Counted from the stretch's first letter, positions 15,581-23,797 are shown. The stretch is 26,661 nucleotides of DNA from CAYSFW01 sp964620675 (GCA_964620675.1 CAZUJU010000048.1:1-26661); one strand, 5' to 3'. Made by a program: numbers and translations. Notes: generated from the sequence alone by a model not told the origin.

Positions 15581-15596
15581 ATTCTATAGACCTTGG

Positions 15597-15953
15597 TTAC
15601 TTCTTGATTTGACGACGCGGCCCTTTACGGGTCCGGGCATTTGTCCGGGTGCGCTGCCCTCTGAGCGGCAAACCACGGCGATGGCGGATACCCCTATAGC
15701 ACCCGAGATCCATCAAGCGCTTGATATTCATGCTGACCTCGCGGCGCAAATCCCCTTCCACGGGAAATTTGCCAACTTGAGTACGCAATTCTTCGACTTG
15801 CGCATCAGATAGCGCGCTAATCTTTATGGTAGGCTCGATACCCGCCGCCTCGCAGATCTGCTTCGCGCGGGGGCGGCCAATTCCATAGATCGCCGTGAGC
15901 GCGATCTCAGCGTGCTTATGCACTGGAATATTGATGCCTGCAATACGTGCCAT
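15597..15953 (-). CDS. rpsM: 30S ribosomal protein S13
   Basis: 118 residues, as in E. coli. MARIAGINIPVHKHAEIALTAIYGIGRPRA, the helix-two-turn-helix region, and the basic tail (GLPLRGQRTRTNARTRKGPRR) that reaches the P site are present. It contacts the 50S subunit in bridge B1. First gene of the alpha operon, behind a likely promoter of its own. Confidence 0.98.
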   Translation of the reverse strand: MARIAGINIPVHKHAEIALTAIYGIGRPRAKQICEAAGIEPTIKISALSDAQVEELRTQVGKFPVEGDLRREVSMNIKRLMDLGCYRGIRHRRGLPLRGQRTRTNARTRKGPRRQIKK

Positions 15954-15990
15954 TCTGTTTCTCCACCACGCCCGCTATGAAAGGGGCGCG

Positions 15991-16019
15991 ATTCTAAGCA
16001 TTTAACGATTCAGTTGCAA
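15991..16019 (-). promoter_or_regulatory. Promoter of the alpha operon (rpsM–rplQ)
   Basis: On the minus strand TTGCAA (plus 16014–16019), exactly 17 nt, then TAGAAT (plus 15991–15996). Transcription would start near 15984, leaving a leader of about 30 nt before the rpsM ATG. It lies in the 70-bp gap between rpmJ and rpsM, where the alpha operon promoter of E. coli also lies. Confidence 0.6.
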
Positions 16020-16023
16020 GCCT

Positions 16024-16137
16024 CTAGCCTTGGCGCTGCTTGTGGCGTACATCTTTACAGATAACCCGAACCACGCCGTTGCGGCGAATGATCTTGCAAT
16101 CGCGACAGATCTTCTTAACTGATGCGCGAACTTTCAT
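16024..16137 (-). CDS. rpmJ: 50S ribosomal protein L36
   Basis: A 37-residue protein that is easily missed because of its size: MKVRASVKKICRDCKIIRRN and on to the stop TAG at 16024–16026. The zinc-ribbon ligands Cys11, Cys14, Cys27 and His32 are all present, so this is the zinc-binding form. Such genomes often carry a zinc-free paralogue elsewhere for zinc starvation. It lies between secY (30 nt away) and rpsM, its standard place at the end of the spc operon. Confidence 0.97.
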   Translation of the reverse strand: MKVRASVKKICRDCKIIRRNGVVRVICKDVRHKQRQG

Positions 16138-16167
16138 CTCTTAACCCTCGATATCTAACAAATTTCG

Positions 16168-17523
16168 TTATCTGACCGTACCTGAGCGACCAAGTCCGCG
16201 AAGATTCGCCTTTTTCATCAACCCTTCATACTGATGGGACATCAGGTGGGATTGCGTTTGTGCGATAAAGTCCATGATTACTATGACAATAATCAACAGT
16301 GAAGTGCCGCCAAAATAAAAAGGAACGTTCCAAGTAAGAATCAGAAACTCCGGCAGGAGGCAGACCAAGGTGATATATATCGCGCCTACCGCAGTTAGAC
16401 GGGTCATGACACCATCCACGTATTTCGCCGTCTGATCACCAGGACGGATGCCAGGGATGAAGGCTCCCGCTTTCTTCAAGTTGTCAGCCGTTTCGCGAGA
16501 ATTGAAAACCAACGCCGTGTAGAAGAAACAGAAGAAAACAATTGCCGCCGCATAAAGAAAGATATATAGCGGTTGGCCCGGCGACAGCGCAGTCGCGACC
16601 TCTTGCAACAAGCCGAGTCCCTCGGTCTGCCCGAACCAGTGCCCCAGGGTAGCGGGAAACAGAATGATACTCGACGCGAAAATTGGTGGAATCACTCCCG
16701 CCATGTTCAACTTTAGCGGTAAATGAGTCGACTGTGCTGCGTAGATGCGGCGCCCCTGTTGTCGTTTGGCGTAGTTGACACTGATGCGGCGCTGCCCCCT
16801 CTCGGCAAACACCACTATAAACGTGACAAATACGGCCAAAACCAAAAGCAGGATAACGAACGCCGGAGCAAGTTCACCCGTGCTAGCCAACTCCAGTGTC
16901 CCCGCTACCGCAGCCGGAAGACCCGCCACGATACCGGCAAAAATTAGCAGTGAAATTCCGTTTCCGATTCCCCTTTCAGTGATCTGCTCGCCAAGCCACA
17001 TTAAGAACATGGTCCCGGTCACAAGCGAGAGAACCGTCGTGAACACAAATGTCGGTCCGGGATTAATGGCAACCGACAGTCCACCGAAACTTTGTCCCTG
17101 AAGGCTAATTGCGACACCAACCGACTGGAATGTCGCCAGGACCACCGTGAAATACCGCGTGTACTGAGTGATTTTGCGCCGGCCCGTTTCACCCTCTTTA
17201 CGCAGCTGCTCAAGCGACGGCACTACCAGCGACATCAGCTGCATGATGATCGAGGCTGAAATATACGGCATGACCCCAAGTGCGAACAGGCTAAGCCGCT
17301 CCAACGCGCCGCCAGAGAACATATTCACCAGGCCAAGTATCGTACCGGTTTGCTGATTGAAAAACTCAGCAAACGCACCAGTATTTATCCCAGGGACAGG
17401 TATGAAGGTACCAATGCGGTAGACAATCAGCGCCATGACTACAAATAGCAGTCGCTGCCGGAGTTCAGCTATTTTGCCGATATCTCCGAATGAACCGCCG
17501 AGATTGGCCTTCGCGGTTGCCAC
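16168..17523 (-). CDS. secY: Protein translocase channel subunit SecY
   Basis: 451 residues with ten membrane segments. It forms the protein-conducting channel with SecE and SecG in the inner membrane and works with SecA or ribosomes. Clear SecY marks are RIGTFIPVPGIN near residue 36, the plug region NMFSGGALERLSLFALGVMPYISASI, and the C-terminal cytoplasmic loop AGAFIPGIRPGDQTAKYV. The start is a GTG directly after the rplO stop codon (no nucleotide between), which suggests translational coupling. Confidence 0.98.
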   Translation of the reverse strand: MATAKANLGGSFGDIGKIAELRQRLLFVVMALIVYRIGTFIPVPGINTGAFAEFFNQQTGTILGLVNMFSGGALERLSLFALGVMPYISASIIMQLMSLVVPSLEQLRKEGETGRRKITQYTRYFTVVLATFQSVGVAISLQGQSFGGLSVAINPGPTFVFTTVLSLVTGTMFLMWLGEQITERGIGNGISLLIFAGIVAGLPAAVAGTLELASTGELAPAFVILLLVLAVFVTFIVVFAERGQRRISVNYAKRQQGRRIYAAQSTHLPLKLNMAGVIPPIFASSIILFPATLGHWFGQTEGLGLLQEVATALSPGQPLYIFLYAAAIVFFCFFYTALVFNSRETADNLKKAGAFIPGIRPGDQTAKYVDGVMTRLTAVGAIYITLVCLLPEFLILTWNVPFYFGGTSLLIIVIVIMDFIAQTQSHLMSHQYEGLMKKANLRGLGRSGTVR

Positions 17524-17958
17524 CTAGCCCTCGATTCGGCCACCGGCCGCTTCAATCGCGGCGCGCGCGCCTTTAGACACGCCGATCCCTTTGATGATCA
17601 GGGCACGCGTAACCTCGCCAGATAAAAAAATCTTTGCGCGCCGACACCCCTCAGGAACTACACCGGCGGCTAGCAGAAAATTGAGATCCACATGCTCTCC
17701 GTCGAGGCGATTGAGTTCTCCAAGTCTTACTTCGGCGGAATTCCGCGACATTCTCGCCTTAAAACCGCTCTTAGGCAGCCGACGCTGCAAAGGCATCTGC
17801 CCGCCTTCGAACCCGACTTTATGAAATCCACCCGCACGCGCATGCTGGCCCTTGTGACCGCGCCCACCCGTTTTACCGAGACCAGAGCCGATGCCCCGTC
17901 CAAGCCGTTTGCGAGACGGACGACTACCAGGGGCCGGACTAATCGTATTAAGTTGCAT
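17524..17958 (-). CDS. rplO: 50S ribosomal protein L15
   Basis: 144 residues from the ATG at 17958; GAGGAAG lies at good distance, so the in-frame TTG two codons upstream is not needed. The family features are LNTISPAPGSR, the Gly/Arg-rich extension RLGRGIGSGLGKTGGRGHKG that reaches into the 50S core, and GFEGGQMPLQRRLPKSGF. It is directly followed by secY, as in the spc operon of other bacteria. Confidence 0.97.
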   Translation of the reverse strand: MQLNTISPAPGSRPSRKRLGRGIGSGLGKTGGRGHKGQHARAGGFHKVGFEGGQMPLQRRLPKSGFKARMSRNSAEVRLGELNRLDGEHVDLNFLLAAGVVPEGCRRAKIFLSGEVTRALIIKGIGVSKGARAAIEAAGGRIEG

Positions 17959-17960
17959 AA

Positions 17961-18149
17961 TCAAACTTCCTCGACGCGAACCAGATAGGAGATCTTATTG
18001 ATCATTCCGCGATTTGCTGGGGTATCAATCACAACAGATGAGCTGTTCAGCTTTCTCAGTCCTAGCCCTCGCGCGCATGCGATATGGTTACGCAAACGCC
18101 CATTCAAACTACGACACAGCGTCACTTTGAGAGACTTTTGGTTCGTCAT
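17961..18149 (-). CDS. rpmD: 50S ribosomal protein L30
   Basis: 62 residues (E. coli 59). LKVTLCRSLNGRLRNHIACARGLGLRKLNSSSVV and PANRGMINKISYLVRVEE are the two halves of the short L30 fold. Spacing is 2 nt to rpsE upstream and 2 nt to rplO downstream. It binds 23S rRNA on the large subunit. Confidence 0.96.
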   Translation of the reverse strand: MTNQKSLKVTLCRSLNGRLRNHIACARGLGLRKLNSSSVVIDTPANRGMINKISYLVRVEEV

Positions 18150-18151
18150 TT

Positions 18152-18661
18152 CTACTTACCCCAAAGTTCATCGGGCGTTTTGCCACGCTTGGCCGCAACC
18201 GCGCTCGGAGTCGTCATTTTCGCGAGCGCGTTGAGCGTTGCCCGAACGACATTCCCGTCGTTGCGAGACCCCACACACTTCGCGAGCACATTGCGCACGC
18301 CGACCATTTCAAGTACTGCACGCATCGGGCCACCCGCTATGACGCCAGTACCTTCTGAGGCAGGTTGCATATATACCTTGGTCGCGCCGTGCCGACCGAT
18401 GACGGCGTGATGCAACGTACCTTCTCGGAGTTGAACCGTCAGCATTTCACGCCGCGCCTTTTCCATCGCCTTCTGGATCGCGATCGGTACTTCCCGGGCC
18501 TTTCCGTAACCCATGCCTACACGTCCATTTCCATCGCCGACGACCGTCAGCGCCGTGAAACCGAATTGACGTCCACCTTTGACGACTTTAGCAACTCGGT
18601 TGACTGCTACCAGTTTCTCCTGGAGACCGTCGGTGGAATTGCTCTGCTCTACATTCGCCAT
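18152..18661 (-). CDS. rpsE: 30S ribosomal protein S5
   Basis: 169 residues. Its conserved core RVAKVVKGGRQFGFTALTVV, then GDGNGRVGMGYGKAREVP and the C-terminal AGGPMRAVLEMVGVRNVLAKCVGSRN region are all present. S5 sits at the mRNA entry side with S3 and S4 and affects decoding accuracy. Spectinomycin-resistance changes arise in the loop near residues 20–30; the loop here looks wild-type. Lies between rplR (12 nt) and rpmD (2 nt). Confidence 0.98.
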   Translation of the reverse strand: MANVEQSNSTDGLQEKLVAVNRVAKVVKGGRQFGFTALTVVGDGNGRVGMGYGKAREVPIAIQKAMEKARREMLTVQLREGTLHHAVIGRHGATKVYMQPASEGTGVIAGGPMRAVLEMVGVRNVLAKCVGSRNDGNVVRATLNALAKMTTPSAVAAKRGKTPDELWGK

Positions 18662-18673
18662 GCGTATTTACCT

Positions 18674-19027
18674 TCAGAATTTCAATCCGGCTTCGCGCGC
18701 AGCCTCGGCGAGCGCCTTGACTCGACCGTGAAAGCGGAAACCGGAGCGGTCGAATGCGACCTCGGCAATCCCCTTCTCCAGGGCGCGCTCTGCGATGAGT
18801 TTTCCAACTGCCGTGGCAGCCGCAATATTCCCTGTACGCCCAAGTTCCGATTTGAGCGAGATTTCCAGGGTCGAAGCACACGCCAGAGTCTCGGCTCCAT
18901 CGGGACCAATGATCTGCGCGTAAATATGTCTGGGCGTCCGGTTCACGGAAAGACGCACCGCACCCTGTTGCCGGATTTTTGCGCGCGTCCCCGCGGCACG
19001 GCGCAGTCGAGACTGTTTCTTATCCAT
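18674..19027 (-). CDS. rplR: 50S ribosomal protein L18
   Basis: 117 residues, the same length as E. coli L18. RLRRAAGTRAKIRQQGAVRLSV is the basic N-terminal region, followed by HIYAQIIGPDGAETLA, AAAVGKLIAERALEKGI and FDRSGFRFHGRVKALAEAAREAGL. It binds 5S rRNA together with L5 and L25 in the central protuberance. Located 7 nt after rplF. Confidence 0.98.
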   Translation of the reverse strand: MDKKQSRLRRAAGTRAKIRQQGAVRLSVNRTPRHIYAQIIGPDGAETLACASTLEISLKSELGRTGNIAAATAVGKLIAERALEKGIAEVAFDRSGFRFHGRVKALAEAAREAGLKF

Positions 19028-19034
19028 ACAGAAC

Positions 19035-19568
19035 CTATTTCTTTTTCGCTTCTTTACGAACTATCTTTTCCTTCGCGTATTTCACGCCTTTCCCTTTGTA
19101 AGGCTCGGGAGGCCGATACGAACGAATTTCGGCCGCTATCTGCCCGACAACCTGCTTGTCGGTCCCTTTGATTACAACTTCCGTTTGGGTCGGTGCCTCA
19201 ATCGCGATTCCTTCCGGCGCAATGTACTCAATCGGATGGGAGTAACCAAGACTCAACGTGAGTTTGTTACCCTGAACTTGCGCCCGGTATCCAACGCCAA
19301 CCAACTCAAGGCGCCGCTCGAACCCGACGCTGACGCCGGTAACCATGTTATTTACAACCGCGCGCGTGGTACCCGCGAGCATATCGGCTTCGCTGCTATC
19401 TAGGTTTGGCACCACCTTTAACGCGCCATCCTCGACCTCGACATCCACCAATTTATGCAGCTGAAACTCAAGAGCCCCCTTGGAACCCTTGACTTCGACG
19501 ACCCTGCCGTTCAGAGCAATCTCTACGCCCTTCGGCAGTGCCACCGGCATCTTTGCAACTCGAGACAT
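19035..19568 (-). CDS. rplF: 50S ribosomal protein L6
   Basis: 177 residues from the ATG at 19568 (MSRVAKMPVALPKGVEI). The frame is open for 12 codons further upstream, but that part runs into the gap after rpsH and does not match the family. The two repeated L6 domains are seen, the second with GYSHPIEYIAPEGI and the C-terminal SYRPPEPYKGKGVKY. It sits near the factor-binding site at the base of the L7/L12 stalk. Confidence 0.97.
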   Translation of the reverse strand: MSRVAKMPVALPKGVEIALNGRVVEVKGSKGALEFQLHKLVDVEVEDGALKVVPNLDSSEADMLAGTTRAVVNNMVTGVSVGFERRLELVGVGYRAQVQGNKLTLSLGYSHPIEYIAPEGIAIEAPTQTEVVIKGTDKQVVGQIAAEIRSYRPPEPYKGKGVKYAKEKIVRKEAKKK

Positions 19569-19588
19569 GTTACTTACCGACCTTACGT

Positions 19589-19981
19589 CTAGGAAACCGT
19601 ACAAATAACTTCACCACCCTGTCCTAAAGAACGGGCTGCGCGATCGCTCATGACGCCTTTCGAGGTCGAGAGGATGGAAATACCTAGCCCACCCATTACA
19701 CTCGGGAGCTCATCTTTACCCCGATACACACGTAGTCCGGGTTTGCTTATTCGGACCAAACTGCTGATGACAGGCTTGCCAAGATAATATTTCAAGTCGA
19801 CCGTCAAAACGGGCTTCGCTTCATCGGAGACCGAGAAACCGACAACAAATCCTTCATCCTGTAACACTCTCGCCACAGATATCTTCATTTTCGACGAGGG
19901 CATTGAGACACTGACTTTTCCAACGGCTTGGGCGTTACGAATCCGGGTCAACAGATCGGCGACGGGATCGGACATACTCAT
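19589..19981 (-). CDS. rpsH: 30S ribosomal protein S8
   Basis: 130 residues, as in E. coli. The start MSMSDPVADLLTRIRNAQ parallels the E. coli start MSMQDPIADMLTRIRN, which supports the upstream of two close ATGs. The C-terminal STSKGVMSDRAARSLGQGGEVIC is the rRNA-binding signature. In E. coli S8 is also the translational repressor of the spc operon, acting near the rplE start; I cannot judge from reading alone whether the target structure is kept here. Confidence 0.98.
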   Translation of the reverse strand: MSMSDPVADLLTRIRNAQAVGKVSVSMPSSKMKISVARVLQDEGFVVGFSVSDEAKPVLTVDLKYYLGKPVISSLVRISKPGLRVYRGKDELPSVMGGLGISILSTSKGVMSDRAARSLGQGGEVICTVS

Positions 19982-19993
19982 GGCTTATAACTC

Positions 19994-20299
19994 CTACCAA
20001 CTCGCCTTGACCAAACCTGGAATGTCGCCTCGCATCGCCAGCTCGCGCAATTTGTTTCTTCCGAGACCAAACTTCCGGTAGAAACCGCGCGAGCGGCCGG
20101 TGAGGGCGCATCGATTACGCAGGCGAACTTCCGCCGAGTTTCTTGGAAGTTTCTGTAACGACTCAACAGCCCTCATCCGCTCGTCGAAATCTAAAGTCAT
20201 ATCAATTACCTTGCTGCGCAAATCCGCGCGCCGCTTGGCGTATTTTTTAACTTCGAGCGCCCGCTTGAGCTCGCGTTGAATCATCGAAAGTTTGGCCAT
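19994..20299 (-). CDS. rpsN: 30S ribosomal protein S14
   Basis: 101 residues, the long zinc-free type; the zinc-type CxxC pairs are absent. The C-terminal RNRCALTGRSRGFYRKFGLGRNKLRELA and IPGLVKASW are the family signature. It is placed between rplE (13 nt) and rpsH (12 nt) and functions in the 30S head near S3 and S10. Confidence 0.98.
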   Translation of the reverse strand: MAKLSMIQRELKRALEVKKYAKRRADLRSKVIDMTLDFDERMRAVESLQKLPRNSAEVRLRNRCALTGRSRGFYRKFGLGRNKLRELAMRGDIPGLVKASW

Positions 20300-20312
20300 T
20301 GTCGAAAAAACC

Positions 20313-20852
20313 TCAATTACGGAACGGAAACGAAAAGGCCTCTAGCAGCGCCCTCGCTTCTTGATCGCTTTTCGCGTTCGTGGTAATGGTGATATCCATA
20401 CCGCGTAGCACGTCTATTTTATCGTAATCCACTTCCGGGAAAATTATCTGCTCGCGTACGCCCATGCTGTAGTTGCCGCGTCCGTCAAAGCTCTTACCAT
20501 TGAGTCCTCGGAAATCTCGGATCCTGGGAATTGCGATGCTAATCAACCGATCTAGAAACTCGTACATGCGCACGCCCCGGAGCGTGACCTTGCAACCGAT
20601 AGGCCAACCGTCGCGAATCTTGAATGCAGCGACCGACTTACGCGAAAGCGTTACGACGGGCTTCTGCCCCGCAATCGCCGTCATATCACCCACCGCGTGC
20701 TGGATGATTTTCTTGTCTGCCACCGCTTCACCCAAACCCATATTCAGCGTGATCTTCTCGATCTTCGGCACCTGCATAGGGTTCGTATACTCGAACTTCG
20801 AGATCAGTTTCGGGACGACTTGTTCCCGGTAAACGCTTAACAGTCTAGACAT
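20313..20852 (-). CDS. rplE: 50S ribosomal protein L5
   Basis: 179 residues (E. coli 179). Family features: MQVPKIEKITLNMGLGEA, AGQKPVVTLSRKSVAAFKIR, the loop GCKVTLRGVRMYEFLDRLI, and RDFRGLNGKSFDGRGNYSMG. It binds 5S rRNA and contacts P-site tRNA from the central protuberance. The gene lies 7 nt after rplX. In E. coli its start region is the S8 repression site. Confidence 0.98.
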   Translation of the reverse strand: MSRLLSVYREQVVPKLISKFEYTNPMQVPKIEKITLNMGLGEAVADKKIIQHAVGDMTAIAGQKPVVTLSRKSVAAFKIRDGWPIGCKVTLRGVRMYEFLDRLISIAIPRIRDFRGLNGKSFDGRGNYSMGVREQIIFPEVDYDKIDVLRGMDITITTNAKSDQEARALLEAFSFPFRN

Positions 20853-20859
20853 GATACAC

Positions 20860-21177
20860 CTAGCGATCCACGACTTCGCCGTTGGATTTAAAATAACGAA
20901 CTTTTCGCCCGTCTTCGAGAACGCGCGAACCTACACGATCACCCTTACCGGTCATCGGATTGAAAAGCATCACGTTGGACGCATCAATAGGGAGCTCCTT
21001 ATCCACGATACCACCAGGAATTCCCCGATTTGGGTTGCCTTTTTGGTGCTTCTTCACCACGTTCACGTTTTGAACCGCGACTTTTCCGTCCGCGCGAACG
21101 CTCGTAACGGACCCACGTCGCCCCTTGTCGCGGCCCGCGATTACAATAACCTCATCACCTTTTTTGAGACGCGTCAT
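20860..21177 (-). CDS. rplX: 50S ribosomal protein L24
   Basis: 105 residues (E. coli 104). The KOW motif near the start is clear: RLKKGDEVIVIAGRDKGRRG at 3–22. NVNVVKKHQKGNPNRG and the C-terminal half follow the family. L24 binds the 5' end of 23S rRNA and helps start 50S assembly. It lies between rplN (13 nt) and rplE (7 nt). Confidence 0.98.
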   Translation of the reverse strand: MTRLKKGDEVIVIAGRDKGRRGSVTSVRADGKVAVQNVNVVKKHQKGNPNRGIPGGIVDKELPIDASNVMLFNPMTGKGDRVGSRVLEDGRKVRYFKSNGEVVDR

Positions 21178-21190
21178 TATTGAATACCTA

Positions 21191-21559
21191 TTATAAAACT
21201 TCAGGTGCCAGCGAAATGATTTTCATAAAACGTTCGCCGCGCAGTTCGCGCGTTACCGGTCCAAAGATGCGCGTACCAATAGGCTCGAGCTTGTTGTTCA
21301 ACAGCACCGCCGCATTCTTGTCAAACCGAATTGCTGACCCGTCTCCGCGACGCACACCTTTCGCCGTACGCACAACCACGGCATTGAACACTTCGCCCTT
21401 TTTAACCTTACCGCGAGGAATCGCATCCTTTACACTGACCTTTATGACATCACCGATCCCCGCGTACCGCCGCTTCGAACCGCCCAGCACCTTGATGCAC
21501 TGGACTCGCTTCGCGCCGCTGTTGTCGGCCACATCCAGCACGGTTTGCATCTGAATCAT
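21191..21559 (-). CDS. rplN: 50S ribosomal protein L14
   Basis: 122 residues. The start MIQMQTVLDVADNSGAKRVQCIKVLGGS matches the family directly. VVVRTAKGVRRGDGSAIRFDKNAAVLLN and RIFGPVTRELR are conserved. L14 forms intersubunit bridges and is the docking site of the silencing factor RsfS. It opens the classical spc operon; no separate promoter is obvious in the 29-nt gap after rpsQ. Confidence 0.98.
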   Translation of the reverse strand: MIQMQTVLDVADNSGAKRVQCIKVLGGSKRRYAGIGDVIKVSVKDAIPRGKVKKGEVFNAVVVRTAKGVRRGDGSAIRFDKNAAVLLNNKLEPIGTRIFGPVTRELRGERFMKIISLAPEVL

Positions 21560-21588
21560 CGCTACTTACCCTTTTCTTTATTCGCGGC

Positions 21589-21843
21589 TCAGCCGCTCAC
21601 TACGCGTACGAGGATCCAGGACTTCGTTTTAGAAAATGGCCTGGTCTCTTTAATTTCTACGGTGTCACCCGCCTTCGCCGAATCTTGTTCGTCGTGGACG
21701 TGCAATTTCGTAGTACGCCGAATGTACTTTCCATACACCGGGTGCCGCTCCATACGCTCGACGGCAACCGTTATTGTCTTTTGCATCTTATCGCTCACCA
21801 CACGCCCAGTGACGGTACGCTCTTTCGTTTGCAGATCGGTCAT
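21589..21843 (-). CDS. rpsQ: 30S ribosomal protein S17
   Basis: 84 residues (E. coli 84). TVTGRVVSDKMQKTITVAVER, HPVYGKYIRRTTKLHVHDE and DTVEIKETRPFSKTKSWILVRV are the OB-fold core of the family. A primary 16S rRNA binder. Its ATG overlaps the rpmC stop by 4 nt (ATGA), so the two are translationally coupled. Confidence 0.98.
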   Translation of the reverse strand: MTDLQTKERTVTGRVVSDKMQKTITVAVERMERHPVYGKYIRRTTKLHVHDEQDSAKAGDTVEIKETRPFSKTKSWILVRVVSG

Positions 21844-22043
21844 GCGTCAGTACCTGCTCGCTTTTTTTCGTTTAATACCGTGGAGACGCGAGCGATGTCC
21901 TTTCTCACCCGACCAAATTGGTGCGGGCGCGGAGTCTGGCCACTGCCCATTTGCATACGCAGATTAAAGCGCTCCCGCATCAAGGCGGTCAGTTCGCTTT
22001 CCAGTTCTGTCGCAGTCTTATTTCGCAATTCCGCCGCCTTCAT
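21840..22043 (-). CDS. rpmC: 50S ribosomal protein L29
   Basis: 67 residues forming a two-helix bundle: MKAAELRNKTATELESELTALMRERFNLRMQ and then VRKDIARVSTVLNEKKR. It lies at the tunnel exit next to L23. The ATG overlaps the last base of the rplP stop codon, and its own stop overlaps the rpsQ start. Confidence 0.97.
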   Translation of the reverse strand: MKAAELRNKTATELESELTALMRERFNLRMQMGSGQTPRPHQFGRVRKDIARVSTVLNEKKRAGTDA

Positions 22044-22456
22044 TACATCACCTGCCTACTGACAAAGACCGTCTTGATTGGCAATTTTGCGGCCGCGAGT
22101 CGAAATGCCTCACGGGCCGTCGCTTCATCAACCCCTTCGATTTCGTACAGCACTCGCCCGGGCTGAATCTTGCAAACCCAAAATTCCACATTGCCTTTTC
22201 CGCTGCCCATTCTGACCTCGAGCGGCTTCTTGGTGACCGGAACATCCGGGAATACCCTAATCCACATTTTACCGACACGCTTAACGTGCCGACTCAAGGC
22301 TCGCCGCGCCGATTCAATCTGCCGCGACGTCAAACGTCCCGCATCGGTGGCTTTCAAGCCGAATTCGCCGAAGCTGACTTTCGCGCCCGAGGTCGCAACA
22401 CCTCGGTTACGCCCCTTCATTTGTTTACGAAATTTCGTTCGCTTGGGTTGCAACAT
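22043..22456 (-). CDS. rplP: 50S ribosomal protein L16
   Basis: 137 residues (E. coli 136). MLQPKRTKFRKQMKGRNRG and GLKATDAGRLTSRQIESARRA are diagnostic, and RVFPDVPVTKKPLEVRMGSGKG contains the loop near the peptidyl transferase centre, where Arg is hydroxylated in E. coli. The gene lies 17 nt after rpsC. Confidence 0.98.
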   Translation of the reverse strand: MLQPKRTKFRKQMKGRNRGVATSGAKVSFGEFGLKATDAGRLTSRQIESARRALSRHVKRVGKMWIRVFPDVPVTKKPLEVRMGSGKGNVEFWVCKIQPGRVLYEIEGVDEATAREAFRLAAAKLPIKTVFVSRQVM

Positions 22457-22473
22457 CTCGCTGTCCTTCCGCG

Positions 22474-23160
22474 TTAATTCGTCGCTTTAGACTTTTTTGG
22501 CTCGGCTCCGCGGTCTTCGACCTTGAAAACCTCGCCCTTGAATATCCAGACCTTAACTCCGATGATTCCATAGGTCGTAGCCGCCTCAGCGAATCCATAA
22601 TCAATCTCGGCCCGGAGCGTATGCAGCGGCACTCGCCCTTCGCGATACCACTCGGTTCGCGCAATTTCGGCACCATTTAAGCGTCCGGCCAGATTAACTT
22701 TGACGCCCAGCGCACCAAGGCGCATCGCATTTGCGACCGCCCGCTTCATCGCGCGCCGAAACATGATTCGCCGCTCCAGTTGCTGCGCGATGCTCTCGGC
22801 AACCAACTGCGCATCGACCTCGGGCTTACGAACCTCTTCGATGTTAATCCGAACCCCGGCAACGTTCGCGAGCCCCATTTTAGCCGCCAATGCCGCACGT
22901 AGCGCTTCGATTTCCTCGCCCTTTTTTCCGATAACGATTCCCGGCCGCGCGGTATGAATGGTTATTAAGGCGTTACCCGCCGAGCGCGAGATTTCGATCC
23001 GGCTTACGGACGCCTGTTGCAACTTCCGCTTTAAATACCGCTTGACTTCTACGTCTTGCAACAGCGTCTGCGCGAAATGTTTGGTGTCCGCGTACCATTT
23101 CGACGTCCAATCCGTCGAAATCCCGAGGCGTATACCCGTCGGATGAACTTTCTGACCCAT
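22474..23160 (-). CDS. rpsC: 30S ribosomal protein S3
   Basis: 228 residues (E. coli 233). MGQKVHPTGIRLGISTDWTSKWYA is the standard start. The KH domain includes PGIVIGKKGEEIEALR at about 74–89, and the C-terminal domain has MRLGALGVKVNLAGRLNGAEIAR. S3 forms part of the mRNA entry tunnel and helicase. It is 3 nt from rplV. Confidence 0.98.
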   Translation of the reverse strand: MGQKVHPTGIRLGISTDWTSKWYADTKHFAQTLLQDVEVKRYLKRKLQQASVSRIEISRSAGNALITIHTARPGIVIGKKGEEIEALRAALAAKMGLANVAGVRINIEEVRKPEVDAQLVAESIAQQLERRIMFRRAMKRAVANAMRLGALGVKVNLAGRLNGAEIARTEWYREGRVPLHTLRAEIDYGFAEAATTYGIIGVKVWIFKGEVFKVEDRGAEPKKSKATN

Positions 23161-23163
23161 CGT

Positions 23164-23502
23164 CTACCTCTTCTTGTCGCTGACGCGAACGGTAATATGA
23201 CTGGTTCGCTTCAGGACTCTGTTCGCGCGCCCTTTCGCCCTGGCGTGAATGCGACGGAATACTGGCCCTTCGTCCACAAAAACCGTCGACACTCTAAGCT
23301 CATCGACGTCGGCTCCCTCATTGTGCTCGGCGTTCGCGATCGCAGATTCCAGGACTTTTTTTACCAGACCCGCCGCCTTCTTTGGACTAAAAGCCAGCAC
23401 CTCTAGCGCCCGTCCAACCGGGAGTCCGCGAACCTGATCAGCCACCAACCGGCATTTCTGCGGCGAAATGCGGGCTGACCTCAATATTGCTGCCACTTCC
23501 AT
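23164..23502 (-). CDS. rplV: 50S ribosomal protein L22
   Basis: 112 residues from the ATG at 23502 (MEVAAILRSARISPQKCRLVAD), which matches the family start. The open frame upstream overlaps rpsS territory and is not needed. KKVLESAIANAEHNEGADVDEL, VDEGPVFRRIHARAKGRANRV and the C-terminal RTSHITVRVSD show the tunnel-lining hairpin. Changes in that hairpin cause macrolide resistance in other bacteria; none is evident here. Confidence 0.98.
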   Translation of the reverse strand: MEVAAILRSARISPQKCRLVADQVRGLPVGRALEVLAFSPKKAAGLVKKVLESAIANAEHNEGADVDELRVSTVFVDEGPVFRRIHARAKGRANRVLKRTSHITVRVSDKKR

Positions 23503-23512
23503 CGATTTACCC

Positions 23513-23785
23513 TTACTTCGCTTTCTTGTCGGCAACGTGACCCTTGTAAGTTCGCGTCAACGCAAACTCACCGAGCTTATGCCCTACCATATTTTCGTTG
23601 ACGAGTACGGGCACATGTTGCTTGCCATTATGAACCGCAAGCGTGATTCCAACCATTTCCGGGATGATCATCGAACGACGCGACCAAGTTTTTACCGGCC
23701 TCCGGTCGCGTGTTTCGAGTACGCCCAACACCTTCTTCATCAGATGGTGGTCGACAAAGGGACCTTTTCTCAATGAACGTGGCAC
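23513..23785 (-). CDS. rpsS: 30S ribosomal protein S19
   Basis: 90 residues (E. coli 92). MPRSLRKGPFVDHHLMKKV, then KTWSRRSMIIPEMVGITLAVHNGKQHVPV and the C-terminal VGHKLGEFALTRTYKGHVADKK, are all conserved. It lies in the 30S head next to S13. Between rplB (12 nt) and rplV (10 nt). Confidence 0.98.
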   Translation of the reverse strand: MPRSLRKGPFVDHHLMKKVLGVLETRDRRPVKTWSRRSMIIPEMVGITLAVHNGKQHVPVLVNENMVGHKLGEFALTRTYKGHVADKKAK

Positions 23786-23797
23786 GACCTACCTCAC

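Noticed and set aside
22425..22676. Second-frame ORFs inside rpsC, rpoA, secY and other ribosomal genes
   Set aside because: All are shadows of highly conserved genes in the other frames.
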